Source: Paramyrothecium sp. XJ0827 (lineage: Eukaryota > Ascomycota > Sordariomycetes > Hypocreales > Stachybotryaceae). Taken from it: 64,000 nt of DNA. The translations under genes and the position numbers were made by a program. A model generated the notes under the pieces. That model saw only the letters and a list, made by a program, of their open reading frames with translations, ran no database searches and was not told the DNA's origin. The stretch lies in contig JAJFPB010000006.1 of the NCBI GenBank assembly GCA_020881915.1, positions 1,364,001 to 1,428,000 of the forward strand, written 5' to 3'. Every line of letters starts with the position of its first letter. Position 1 is the stretch's first letter. Positions 44,729 to 55,198 of this stretch are shown in pieces.

Positions 44729-45627
44729 TCAAACTGTAGTGCCGTAGTATCTATCGCCGAAATCCCCAAGTCCAGGAGCAATATGGCTGCAAAGATGGTC
44801 AACGCTGATGCAGCAGCCAAGGACTTATGACGTGACTTACTTGCTTGCTGTCAAGCTATCATCGACAGCTGCAGTCACAATTCGAAGAGTGGGGTATCCT
44901 GTAGTCACTCGTTCCAGGCCCTTCTTAGAAGCAACCAGATTTAGGAAGATAATCTTGTCTTCTCGAACACCATGGCTTTTTAGCGTGTCCAGAGCCTTGG
45001 CTGCGGATCCTCCAGTCGCAAGCATGGGCTCGAGCACTACCACCGCTATTGAATTGATAAGTATTGCCCACTTCATAAGGGCATGCGACTCACTTCGCTT
45101 CTCAATATCTCGTGGGAGTTTGCAGTAAATCTCATGAGGCAAGCAAGTTTCCTCATTACGCTGGATAAGAATCTTGCCAAAGCTGATGGGGCCCCTACCA
45201 ACAGATAATGAAGCCGGTTAGCACGGTCCATTGTCTTATGGCACGCACGGCGAAGACTCACAAAGAAGCATTCCTAAGAGCAGTCTCCATGCTGGCTCCA
45301 GCCCGCAGTATGCTCACGCCGCATATCGGTTCCGTCAACTTGGATCCGGTGAAGCTGCTTCCAGTCGGCGTATCAACCTCCAAAGTCTCAAAGGGTAGCA
45401 GGTTCAGGGCTGTGCCGAGATCCAGGAGATTAGCACCAATTATATTTAATGCATAAGAAGTACCGGATCTCACCTGCTGGGACGAGCTGTCCGCAGACCT
45501 TATCGAAGGCATCAACGAATGGTAGAGAATCCGTGTCAGAGCTGCGCAAGATGGTCATCAAACTCAGGAGATAATTGGTTTGGGGTAGTACGGTGACTTG
45601 GGAATGCTCAAGATCTGAGTGGGCCAT
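44729..45627 (-). CDS. Canonical uracil phosphoribosyltransferase (UPRT copy 2, Fur1/Urc6-type)
   Basis: Five exons (45627-45474, 45409-45262, 45194-45094, 45045-44841, 44786-44729) give 221 aa, the normal length. The longest frames end early; the small last exon is needed to add the uracil-binding end PGLGDFGDRYYGT. Other motifs are TPTGSSFTGSKL, CGVSILRAGASMETALR, and the PRPP loop VVVLEPMLATGGSAAKAL, which is assembled across intron 3. It catalyses uracil + PRPP to UMP + PPi. Compared with the copy at 34706 it keeps every standard motif and has four introns instead of one, so the two are not a recent tandem duplication. It may be the housekeeping salvage enzyme or the URC pathway enzyme. 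Confidence 0.9.
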
Positions 45628-46296
45628 GGTTATTGGAAGTAAAATTGTCGAAACAAGACGGAATAGCCAGATGTTGCTTGCTTGCTAGGTAGAGACTTCC
45701 AGTCAACATCAATTTACGAGGACGGAGAATGGTGCCGGTACATTCAATTTCTGACTTATCGAAACCAGTATCACGAGATACGCTTGTCCACTATCAACGA
45801 AACCGATTGTCATTCCGACTCCTCAAACCCCAATGTGGAGAGCCTACTCAACCCACCTCTCCGGGGTATTGATGCTTTCCAGCAGGGTGTTTTGGGGGTG
45901 TGAAATTCTTATCAAATCCGGGGAAGGCTTATCGAGATGGCCGATAGCATGATATGACTTGGACACCCCTAGGGGTTTGGTGTGCGAGAACTTGCTCACC
46001 GCACCCCTTTCACATATCTTGATGCACACCCCTCTTCGGGCGCTCGGAGGACGCCGGACTCCGCATCGCCCGGTTCTGCTCAGATGCATCAAAGGATTGT
46101 ATTTCCTTGAATTAGTGCAACACTATGTTGGTTTCAATAGGCTACTTGCTCCTCCAAGGATCGCAATCGAGGCCGCAGTTGCGACGTTGCTCATTCACGC
46201 ATCAACCCATATCTTCATCTAAATGCGTTCACAAGTTCCGTTTTGGCTCCACCCCTGATTCGGCTTGCCCGAACTCCTCGACGCGTTTCTCATGAT
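45628..46296. promoter_or_regulatory. UPRT2 upstream region rich in AGGGGTGT motifs
   Basis: About 670 bases without a gene. It contains GGGGTGTGAA at 45895-45904, a perfect 12-base palindrome ACCCCTAGGGGT at 45965-45976 inside an ACACCCCT context, CACCCC at about 46002-46007, and CACACCCCT at 46025-46033. The words recur in the URC4/UPRT1 promoter. They contain the AGGGG core of fungal stress elements, but the binding factor is unknown. Confidence 0.45.
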
Positions 46297-48355
46297 CTAC
46301 TGGCCGAAACCGAAACCATTGGACATATTGGGCCGCCACAACGAAGTGACAGTTTTTGTTGTTGTGTAGAATTGCCACTGCGACGCCCCCAATCCTCGCA
46401 CATCTTCTTTATGTCAGTGGGACTTGCAAAATAAGGGAAGCGAACACTTACCACCAAGAAAAGACTCCTTATTAGTGGTGCGCGGTATCATTCCGGACGG
46501 TGCTATAATGCGTATGAGTAACATGGCTTGACCGTGGCGTGCGCAACTCACCTAATACAGGAACGTTGATGCCTACTTGGCCAACGTTGACTTGGTCTTG
46601 GAAGGTTTTCGCGGTCGCAGGACATGACGTGAACATGCTGCAGCCGTTGCCATCTGTGTGATCGTGAGCAAGATGATAAAGAGTAATTGAAGGGCGAACC
46701 TACATCGATGGTCGTTAATCAAATCAATCGCCTCGCTCAACGTAGAAACATGGAGGCAGAGCAGAACTGGACCAAAGATCTCCTCCTGATAACACTGCAT
46801 GTACGTCTCGACACCGGTCAAGACTGTAGGGCCAACAAAGTTGCCGTTGGGGTATGCTTCGACATAGCAATTCCTACCATCTAGCAACACCTGTGCGCCA
46901 TCCTGCTCCGCCTCGTTAATCATGGCTATCACACGTTCCTTTGCCGCAGCTGTTATCAATGGCCCCATGCCCACCGACGGGTCTGCACCGCACCCAACTA
47001 CCAGTGAACTCGCAATATCAACCAGCTCAGCTAGCCATTCGATTGACGAACCCACGAAGACGACGACACTGGAAGCCATACATCGCTGTCCTGCAGCCCC
47101 GAAAGCGCTCCCCGCCAGCGCATACAGCGACTCTCTCCGTGATGCGTCGGGCATGACGACAGCGTGGTTTTTGCCGCCGCACTCGACTTGGACGCGTTTC
47201 CTGTTCGCTTTTGCATGCTCGTAAACCATTTCGCCGCCAATATCAGATCCAACGTAGTGGATGGCTTTGACAGCTGGTTGGGATAGCAATGCACCGACCG
47301 TGCTGGGACCACCATGGATAATGTTCACCACACCCGATGGAAATCCCGCGTTCAGAACACATTCCGCGAGGATCATGGAGCTACTGGGGGCTCGTTCTGA
47401 CGGTTTCAGGATGATGGTGTTGCCGGTGAGAACAGCAACGGGTATTGTCCATAAAGGTATCATGAAAGGGAAGTTGAATGGCGTGACGGATACGCATACT
47501 CCCTACGAAAGGAAAGGGCGTTAGGCGGCTGCATCCAAGAGTGACTGAAGAGCATATGCATCACGTACCAAGGGTTCATAAACGGTGTGTGTGTTTGAAG
47601 GCGCCCCTGACCAGTAGTTCCCTCGCATTTCACTGCCGATCCCGGTTGCAGCCAGCAGGGAATCCAGCCCGCGTTCAAATTCTGTCTCGGCATCTTGTAA
47701 TGTTTTGCCAATTTCTGCCACCAAGCAGTTGATCTGGAAGTAGAGTCAGTTACTGCAGCACTTGTTGCTTGTGGGCCTATAGGGTGCGAGGAATCGATAA
47801 GAGAACTACGACTGACTATCTTGTACTTGTTTACTTGGACTGCATTGACCAAGTCTAGGACTTTGACCCTACGCAGGTGGGCAGGGATCGCAGCCCATTC
47901 TGTCTGGGCGGCAGTTGCAGCTGCGACAGCTTGTTGCGCTTCTAGAAGTGTGGACTCTGGAACCCTGGTAAGAAAGGCCTGTGTCAACTGTGGTTGATAT
48001 CTTCTGTTAGCGAATACCGGCATCCATAAGCAAATGGGCAGGAGAACTCAACTGGATCGTACACCTTTGTCCATGTTCGTGACTTGGACTGGAGAAGGGC
48101 ATTGTTGATGAAGTTGTGAGCCGTCGCAATGATGCCATTGCTTACGGAAATAGGCGAGTGGTGCTATAGGCAAGTGTGAGATGCGATGTTGGCAATGTTC
48201 TAGAAAGGGTAGGGAAGACAGACCTCGGTGGGCGGGGGCAGCAGGGATGAAGGCGACTCTGAGGTCACATTAGGTACTGAACTCAAGACTTGGGGGACGG
48301 TCACGCATAGGGTGGCTGGGTCACTAACGAGGATGGGCGAAATACTCGGTGGCAT
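46297..48355 (-). CDS. Divergent methylmalonate/malonate-semialdehyde dehydrogenase-like ALDH (copy 2)
   Basis: Eight exons (48355-48224, 48163-48053, 47987-47817, 47733-47569, 47502-46704, 46653-46552, 46502-46452, 46406-46297) give 546 aa. Each junction restores family text: KVYDP to LTQAFLTRVPES, VYEPL to GVCVSVTPFNFPFMIPLW, INDHR to YGNGCSMFTSC. The catalytic Cys is in GAAGQRCMASS, and EEIFGPVLLC is present. After GINVPVL the usual PIPVPLPMFSFTG stretch is replaced by APSGMIPRTTNKESFLGG, and the end is FYTTTKTVTSLWRP. The first exon (44 aa, Ser/Pro-rich) is tentative. It should be a CoA-acylating semialdehyde dehydrogenase, but the altered C-terminal loop may change substrate. It lies tail-on behind UPRT copy 2, repeating the UPRT+MMSDH association of the first half. 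Confidence 0.75.
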
Positions 48356-49406
48356 GTGGACTGAACACGTTGGACTGGCTGGACTGCTTGCGGTTATGCT
48401 CGGTCGCGGCACCAGGGCTACCGAAGGACTCCAAGAGCGGATCGGATCCTGCCGACTCTGCAGACGCCATGCCGACGTGAGATCTTGCAGCGTCCAAAAC
48501 TTGAGTGTTCTTGCTGCGGAACCTGTTCACTATTCGAGGCGGTCCATGAGGAGCGGGAAAGGGACACGCGATGTGAGAGGGCGCTACAGTATGTGGGCGG
48601 GACACGCACACGCACCGGGCAACTCGGCCAGCAGACCAACCACAAGGCTCCGTTACAGTGTGTCCTTTGCCGCCAATGCAGCAAGTGTCGGTAAGCTAGA
48701 ATTGGGTCCCACGGGCCCAACGCTATCAGTTAGTTCGTTGGTTCCACCGGAGCTCTCCGCTCTCGGACATGCGGTACGCACTATCGTACCCCACAATTGT
48801 CTGTCCTATCAGGCCTGACAACGAATCGTTGGTCTCTAACATATCAATTGTCTTGGACCTGTTAGGCTGTACGTAACAAAGTCGGAGATGTCTATGAACT
48901 GGTAACACGTGTTGCCACTCACGCTTTTAATGGGGTTCTATTCGCACAGAGCCCATAATTGATAGCGCTGCCACAAGAAATGAGAGGACAACCAGTATTA
49001 ACCTGAGGCGGTAGAAAGATGTAGGCATGACAATTTTGTTTTTCAGTGGAGATACACAGTGAAAGAGACGGAGCCAACCAGGCCACCAAGTATGAGATCT
49101 CTACAAAATATTACTTCAAATCAAACAACAAGCGGATGAGGAGACCCTTGTAAGCACCCACGTATGATCACGCTACCCTACAGCAGGTACTAAGTTCCAG
49201 CCGATAAACAGCAGAAAGGCAGGACTTGGCATCAAGATTCTCGATAATTTAGGCTAGACTATTTACTAGGCTTCTGCGGCTCCAATGAAGATAGTCATAT
49301 CACTTTGACCATACACAGCGCTTTTGCAAGGTTTGCAAATAGAGATTGGCATCTGCTTTCCGAATCCCAACCTTCGCTTCTATTTCCCATGACAATGTGT
49401 TTCAAT
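48356..49406. other. Intergenic region
   Basis: About 1 kb between the MMSDH-2 start and the MDR stop. GC-rich frames are open on both strands near 48230-48820, but they are incompatible with each other and show no domain. No gene called. Confidence 0.4.
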
Positions 49407-50500
49407 CTACGCAACTTTAATGCAGATCTTGCCAATATGCTGGCCAGAAGTCATGTACTCGAGGGCGGCGATAACCTGATCTTTCGAAAAGCCGAATTCC
49501 TTCTCGACCGGCACGGGCAAGTTGCGTGATGTAACGAACCGAGTAACATCCTCCAGCTGTTGCTTGGAACCCACCATGATGCCTCGCACGACAGCGCCCT
49601 TAGACAAAGCCAGCGCGGCCACATCCGGCATCTTCTCTTGTGGGCAAGGCGCCAGAAATCCAACCACACCAATTTGTCCTCCGTACGCCACGGATGCAAT
49701 GCTCTCAGCAATGGTTCCAGCGCCGCCGTTCTCCAAGATGACATCCGCGCCACGGCCTCCCGTGATTCTCAGTACTTCTTTGGACCACTCAGGGTGAGTT
49801 TTGTAGTTTATGACATGGTCTGCGCCGTATGTCTTTTGCACGTATGCGAGCTTCTCGTCAGATGATGACGTGATGATGGTGATAGCGCCAGCCGCTTTGG
49901 CCAGTATCAAGCCGGTCACGGAAACTCCACCCGTGCCTAGATATCATTAGGGTCTGGGTAAATGGGAATCCATTTCTCATAGGACTTACCAAGGAATAGG
50001 ACTGTCTGTCCAGGCTTCAGGGGGACATTCCCATACAGAACGTTCCAAACTGTAGTTCCAGTACACACCAACGCCGCCAGCTGAGAGAAACCCAACTTGG
50101 CCGAGGCAGGCACCTTGACAACCGCCTCGCTTGGGAGCGCGATGTATTCTCGCATAGCACCATCTAGCACGCCACCAAGACTGTGGTTCCAGTCTTGCAT
50201 GGCTCCATAGAGCGTCTGCAAGTCGAAGGATGCAATCACTCTATCGCCCGGTGAAAAGTTGTCTACACGGCTACCGATCTCGACAACTTCTCCAGCCAGG
50301 TCGGAGCCAGGAACTACGTCATCCTTGACGGGGAAGGGATATTTTCCCGTGGCCAGGGCGAAGTCGCGAAAATTGAGTGCCACGCTTCGAATCTTGATAA
50401 GGACCTCATGCGCGTGAGGCTTGGGAACTTCTTCTTCGCTTGCTCTCAAGTCATGGATCGAAGTCCGCTGTGCAAGACGGAGGACCTGCTGCTTGGCCAT
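49407..50500 (-). CDS. MDR-superfamily NAD(P)-dependent dehydrogenase (quinone-oxidoreductase-like)
   Basis: Two exons (50500-49990, 49936-49407) give 346 aa. The intron splits the dinucleotide-binding loop and rejoins it as FLGTGGVSVTGLILAKAAGA. The N-terminal GroES-like domain has LNFRDFALATGKYPF and VPGSDLAGEVVEIG. The catalytic-zinc Cys expected of true alcohol dehydrogenases is absent; an R-D pair stands in its place, as in the MDR7/quinone-oxidoreductase branch. The C-terminal Rossmann half includes ADVILENGGAGT and YGGQIGVVGFLAP. Such enzymes reduce or oxidise aldehydes, enals or alcohols with NAD(P)H. Between MMSDH copy 2 and a regulator, it could oxidise 3-hydroxypropionate or a related C3 alcohol, but that is only inference from position. 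Confidence 0.8.
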
Positions 50501-50584
50501 GGCGTTTGACTCAGATCGTATCTGATTAAGGGTAGTTTAGAACAAACAGGGGAGAATGTAGAATTCAAAAGCAACAGGGTGGTG

Positions 50585-50591
50585 TTTTATA
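50585..50591 (-). promoter_or_regulatory. Probable TATA box of the MDR dehydrogenase
   Basis: TATAAAA on the minus strand, roughly 85-90 bases upstream of the ATG at 50500. Confidence 0.5.
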
Positions 50592-50832
50592 AAATTGGTT
50601 GGGATGACAGATGAAGCTGTGCGAGCACTCTTTATATCCCACAATTCGTGAGGAGTGCACCTCTCTCCCTTTAAAGGTAACGGGTGATCTGTGCGGATTG
50701 ACATTTCCGAAGCTTAGAAATCATGTTAATCATAAATTCGGATATTTCAAGGCAAATGGCTCGGTCAAAACTTTTCTCTCTGTGATCATCCCTCAGACGA
50801 AGAGCATGACAAGCTCAACATGGGGTCAATAT

Positions 50833-50963
50833 GCAAGTGCAACCGCAAGCGCCGTTGCTTCATTGGCTGAATGTCTAGTTCGTTTTGGAGCGTCGATTAG
50901 CTTCACTGCAGCCGGAAATCCGGTCAAGGACAGCAGTGAATGGCAAGTGTAACCACAAGCGCC
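50833..50963. repeat. Pair of 21-base direct repeats 110 bases apart
   Basis: Copy 1 at 50833-50853 and copy 2 at 50943-50963 share GCAAGTG-AACC-CAAGCGCC and differ only by C to T and G to A at two positions. They lie in the shared promoter of the MDR and regulator genes and may be duplicated binding sites. Confidence 0.7.
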
Positions 50964-51171
50964 ACTGGTGGATACGTCAAACTAACATCAAGTCGGTCAG
51001 CCTTAGTAATAGAAATCTTCCGTTCTAATTGGATCGGTTCAACTTGCCTCGTGAAGAGTGACGCACTTCTCGCGTCCATCGTCATCTTCCCTAGAGACTC
51101 AAGCTGGATCAGCAGTTGAAATACCTTGCTGCGTGACTTAGTGGTACGCAGCTCATAGAATTGCGCTTGCC

Positions 51172-53533
51172 ATGCGGCTGCGGGCCAGAAGACAAAGAAC
51201 ACGGACAGGATGGTGAGTAGCCCTCGTCGTGAGCATCTCTGCAAGACCCATGTGCTCACCACACCACGCCACTTTCCAGTCTGCCGTGCCGGGAGCGTCG
51301 ACGGAAATGTAAGTTGCAATACTTACAAAGCTTCTTTAGTCTTTAAATCGCTCGATACCCTGGCTTACCAGCCGGTGCAGGTGATGGGGAGCATCCGGTT
51401 TGCCGAGAGTGCGATTCCAGAAAGCGTAACTGTACCTGGGGCATGAAAATCTCATTTCATCCTGCCCGGTCCCTCGAGCTTTCAGAACAGGATGCTAGAG
51501 ATCTTGCTGCAAACTCAGTCAAACAAGCATCAGCGTCACCGCTAGACGGTCATGAAGAATATGAAACTCCCGTAAAGACACCGTTAAGGGTAAGTCGTCT
51601 TCGAATCGCGACATACTGCACTAACAAATCCCAGATTGTGGACAATACAGAAGAAATAATCGGGTGCTATCGAGAAGAACATGCTAAATCAACCCTGGAG
51701 CCCGCCCTGGAGGATACAGATTCCGAAACTGACGATGGCGCCGGGGCATTCGCGGGAAATGGTTGGAGTTTGAGCCCGCCTTTGTCCTCCCCATTCAATA
51801 ATGAACTTCTCCCACAAAATCCTCACTCCGACACGAGTCACGGTGGACAAACCCGGCCTTCCTTACGAGGCGTAACTGAAGTTCTACCTTCCGTCTCCTT
51901 GATAAATGATCAACAGACGAGAGAGAGCCAGTATAAGGGCGGTCCATTCCACCTAGGACAGGCTCTTGGAAAGAACCACCCTACATTTATCCCCGAACCC
52001 GAGTGCCCTGTCTCGGAGAAGACCAGGTTCAAATTATTAGCCGCGTACATGAACGAGACTGCTACCTGGTGTGAGACTACGGACTCAGAAGCACAATTTT
52101 CCTCAGCCAGTATCCATGAGTTGACACAATTCAAGCCCTTCGTAGCTGCGGCAATGGCGTTGGCATCGCGGCAGCTCGATACCATGCAACGATGCCCAAG
52201 GCCCATGACGCTTGAACTGTACCAATATGCTATACAGTTTCTCTTGCAACTCGACCCTGCTACGGCTGGCCCTGAAACTCTTGCGGCATGCACCCTCCTG
52301 TGCTTGTATGAAATGATGGCTTCTGACATTGTTGAGTGGAAGCGTCATCTCGAGGTAAGGCATCATAAGCGTAATAAGATACTCCTTCACTAACAATTCA
52401 GGGCTGCGCGAGCTTGCTACGCTTGCGGCACTGGAATGGTAGCGCTCATGGTATTGTCAAAACCTGTTTTTGGACTTTTGCTCGTATAGGTCAGTCCTCC
52501 ACCCACCGTGTTGTGAAACATACTCTCATGTTATCAGATGCATGGGCAGCTTTTAGTCTGGGCGAAAGCACTCTGCTACCAACGACGTGTTGGGTCAACA
52601 ATAATTCTATCGAGGAGCTTGCGATGAGTGACAGTATCGATGATTATTGCAATCTAGCAATCTTGCTTTTTGCTCGGATTGTAAATTGCGTCAACAGCCG
52701 CGAATCGCGTCTCGATTCTCCTCACAGTCACCGTATCGGGACATTGAAGAGTCTTTGGGATCAACTGCAAAGTTGGAGGGTGAATCGTCCTGCTAAGGCT
52801 CGACCAATTCTAAGGCCCGAGAGGCCAGCCGCGGATGCGTATCCCCAAGTTTTGTTTTCCAATCGTTCGTCAGGTAAGCTGCCCACTCTAAACTAGTCAT
52901 GCCACCGCTAACATCGCTTAGTTTGTGGCAACACATATTATCACGCAGGTTCCATCCTACTCTTAGAGACCGGACTCATCGAATGCCCATCGCCTTCAAC
53001 AGAATGCTTCAGTGTAAGTGAACTCACGATTACCTGTACTAAGGCAACTGTGGTGACCAGAGGTGTATCGTCTAGGCTTTATGGCATGCCCGAGAACTTG
53101 TAGGGATCTCGATTTGCAATGCTTCACAGTTTGTGCCCGCTTCCTAGCCTTCCCACAGCAGTCGTATTAATAGCTCACACATGTTTCCCATAGCGCGAAC
53201 TGGGTAAATCACTTACAGCCATTATTCATCGCTGGCCGAGCCTTCACAAAGCCCCGCGAGCCAATACATGTTATGCCTGGCGACGAGTCAAGACCAAGCT
53301 CAATATCTGTTGATGATCCGGATGGGCCGTTTGTTGGCTTTTGCGACGAGTTTAGTGACCAACTCATGACAGCTGGTGGGTGTTGCTAACAAGAGCATAG
53401 GGCAAAATCTAGATATTTGGCCACTGAGAAGATGACTCTTTTGAGGCATTTGGCGAAGATCGAAAAGGATACGGGCTGGAAAACATCTGAAAGAGCTCGG
53501 CAGCTTAGGATCCTATGGGGGATAGAGAACTGA
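51172..53533 (+). CDS. Zn2Cys6 transcription factor with fungal-specific C-terminal domain (candidate regulator of the URC region)
   Basis: Ten exons: 51172-51212, 51280-51308, 51381-51589, 51635-52354, 52402-52489, 52538-52873, 52922-53013, 53076-53128, 53194-53349, 53401-53533, giving 618 aa. The zinc cluster is spread over the first three exons: RTRTGC / LPCRERRRKC / DGEHPVCRECDSRKRNC. The six Cys have standard spacing, which proves the tiny 29-nt second exon. The acidic/Ser-rich linker contains a 45-nt in-frame intron (51590-51634). The C-terminal domain is the long helical type of Zn2Cys6 factors (LYQYAIQFLLQLDPATAGPE; DAWAAFSLGESTLLPTTCW; ALWHARELVGISICNAS; NHLQPLFIAGRAF), ending with KIEKDTGWKTSERARQLRI. 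The last two junctions are less certain. URC clusters in yeast include a Zn2Cys6 activator (URC2); this gene is a plausible functional counterpart by position only. Confidence 0.8.
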
Positions 53534-53695
53534 AGACGGCATCGAAAAATGTTAGCTGATAAATCACTACAATGGTCCATATATTCGGCTCTACTACGAG
53601 TAATTTTGCTAGATCTCGTGCCAAACGCTATTATCTATTGCTCATATGCTTTTGCTTCGCTTGTTGCCTCGCTTATTTACTTTGAGAATTATCTC

Positions 53696-54470
53696 TCAAT
53701 TCTTCTCTAGTGTTGTAAATGGGGAGCGTATCATTTCCGTCATCGCCTCCAGCCCTTGCAGCCCAAATCGCGAGAGGTCAAACTCGACCGTATCCAGGTC
53801 TTGAAACCCGTGATGGCGATAGAGTCGCCGGCCTTGCTCAGATGCCTGCAGATAGCAGGGAAGCCCCAGCTTCTCTGACAAGTCGATGCCCCATTGAACT
53901 AGGAGGCTGCCAGCGCCTTGTCGTCGGTGTTGCCTTGACGTCACCAGTAGAGCCAATACTTGATGACATTATCCCGATCAGCGCCCTATCATTCTTAGAT
54001 GCTTGGGAATTACAATCGCACAACTCACATAAATGAGACCGCTTGCCCATCTCGCCGTTGCGCTGGCAAAAGTACTCGTGTGCGGCTTCTCGCAGGGCGC
54101 CATAACCATCTACGCGCTTGTCGGCCTCGTCCATCGGCTGCTTCAACTTGTCGAGATCAGGACGTCCATTCTGGTAAATTTCCCACTTTGCATAGGCGAC
54201 GATGATATCCTCATCCTTGCCATCGTTTTGTTGCACAGCTTTAAGGTGGTGCACGTGCGGCCTGGTTTCCACTTCCCGCTGCACAGAAGCTTCTTGGTCT
54301 TCAATGTAGCCAGGGTATGGAGGCGGCCGCCCGATAACAAGGCTTCCAAGGATCTCAGCCCGTAGAGCCACGCATTGTGGTACATCTGCAAGCTCGACAG
54401 GCCGAACGATAGGCGGCATCTCTACAGACTGGGTGTGCATACGGTAAGCAGGGCGGAGCTGACCGCTCAT
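53696..54470 (-). CDS. GNAT-family N-acetyltransferase
   Basis: Two exons (54470-54029, 53958-53696) give 234 aa from the first ATG; ATGs at 54440 and 54419 are alternatives, and the domain starts just after the last (PPIVRPVELADVPQCVALRA). The acetyl-CoA-binding motif A is clear in LLVTSRQHRRQGAGSLLVQW (R/Q-x-x-G-x-G/A). Motif B is CYLQASEQGRRLYRHHGF. The 70-nt intron uses GTGAGT and restores continuity before LALLVTS. The substrate is unknown: small molecules and proteins are both possible. It sits between the two Zn2Cys6 genes. Confidence 0.8.
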
Positions 54471-55198
54471 CTGATGACATTGCAGCAAGAACCAACTGCT
54501 GCGATTGAGCAACGAGACGCATGTTGTCGGCTTTGGACTGTGCGTCTATAACCGCCACTGGTGAGTGTTTAGAATGCTGTCATTCAAGATCACAAATTGC
54601 ATTTTCAAGGAAATTTGAGAAGTATTGATGCGTTGCGCTGCTTGAAGTCGGGAGTGACCTGTCTCATAGCCACGAATTGGCCGCTATAGGGTAGCCAAGC
54701 TTGACGAGAACATGGTGAGAACATGGTACCGTTTACGGGAAAGGGTTCCCACGTACAAAGTACAGCAAGCATTGTTAATGTATTCGTGGCTCAGGGGCCA
54801 AGAGCTTGAGGCGAGTCTGTGTGATACTTGGCGGATCCATATTAACCTCTTCCTTAAACAGGAGGAAGATACTCCGTGAGAATGCTGCTTCACCTGTAGA
54901 TTGTTAACGTTACGACAAGGCCTGGAATGTTAAGCAGACCCGCTTAGTCAGCGGTAGTTTAACTTTCAGAGTGACGGCGATGGTGGTTGCAAGCTTCGTC
55001 GTTGTCCTGCACCAGCTTATGGTAGGTCTCACCTAAGAATAAAAGGTCTTGGCAATGATAGCGGAGTATGGACGCTCTAGACACAGAGATTACTAAAGGC
55101 GACGGGCTGCAGTGGCTATTTACGCGTCGGCCACCGGCAAGGGTGTCCTGTTCTTCATACCACTTCCATTCCACCCGGACGACGTTGTATCAGGCAAT
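54471..55198. other. Divergent intergenic region
   Basis: About 730 bases between the GNAT gene (minus) and the second Zn2Cys6 gene (plus). No further feature recognised. Confidence 0.4.

Larger units (their letters stand above)
50501..51171. promoter_or_regulatory. Divergent promoter between the MDR dehydrogenase and the Zn2Cys6 regulator
   Basis: About 670 bases. A minus-strand TATAAAA at 50585-50591 lies about 90 bases upstream of the MDR ATG. A pair of near-identical 21-base direct repeats occurs at 50833-50853 and 50943-50963 (19 of 21 identical). No gene is seen. Confidence 0.5.

Noticed and set aside
48228..48818. 196-codon plus-strand frame upstream of MMSDH copy 2
   Set aside because: Overlaps the tentative first exon on the other strand, has no domain, and its composition looks non-coding.
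51443..52393. Regulator starting at ATG 51443
   Set aside because: Three upstream exons with correct phase encode a complete Zn2Cys6 cluster, so the gene starts at 51172.
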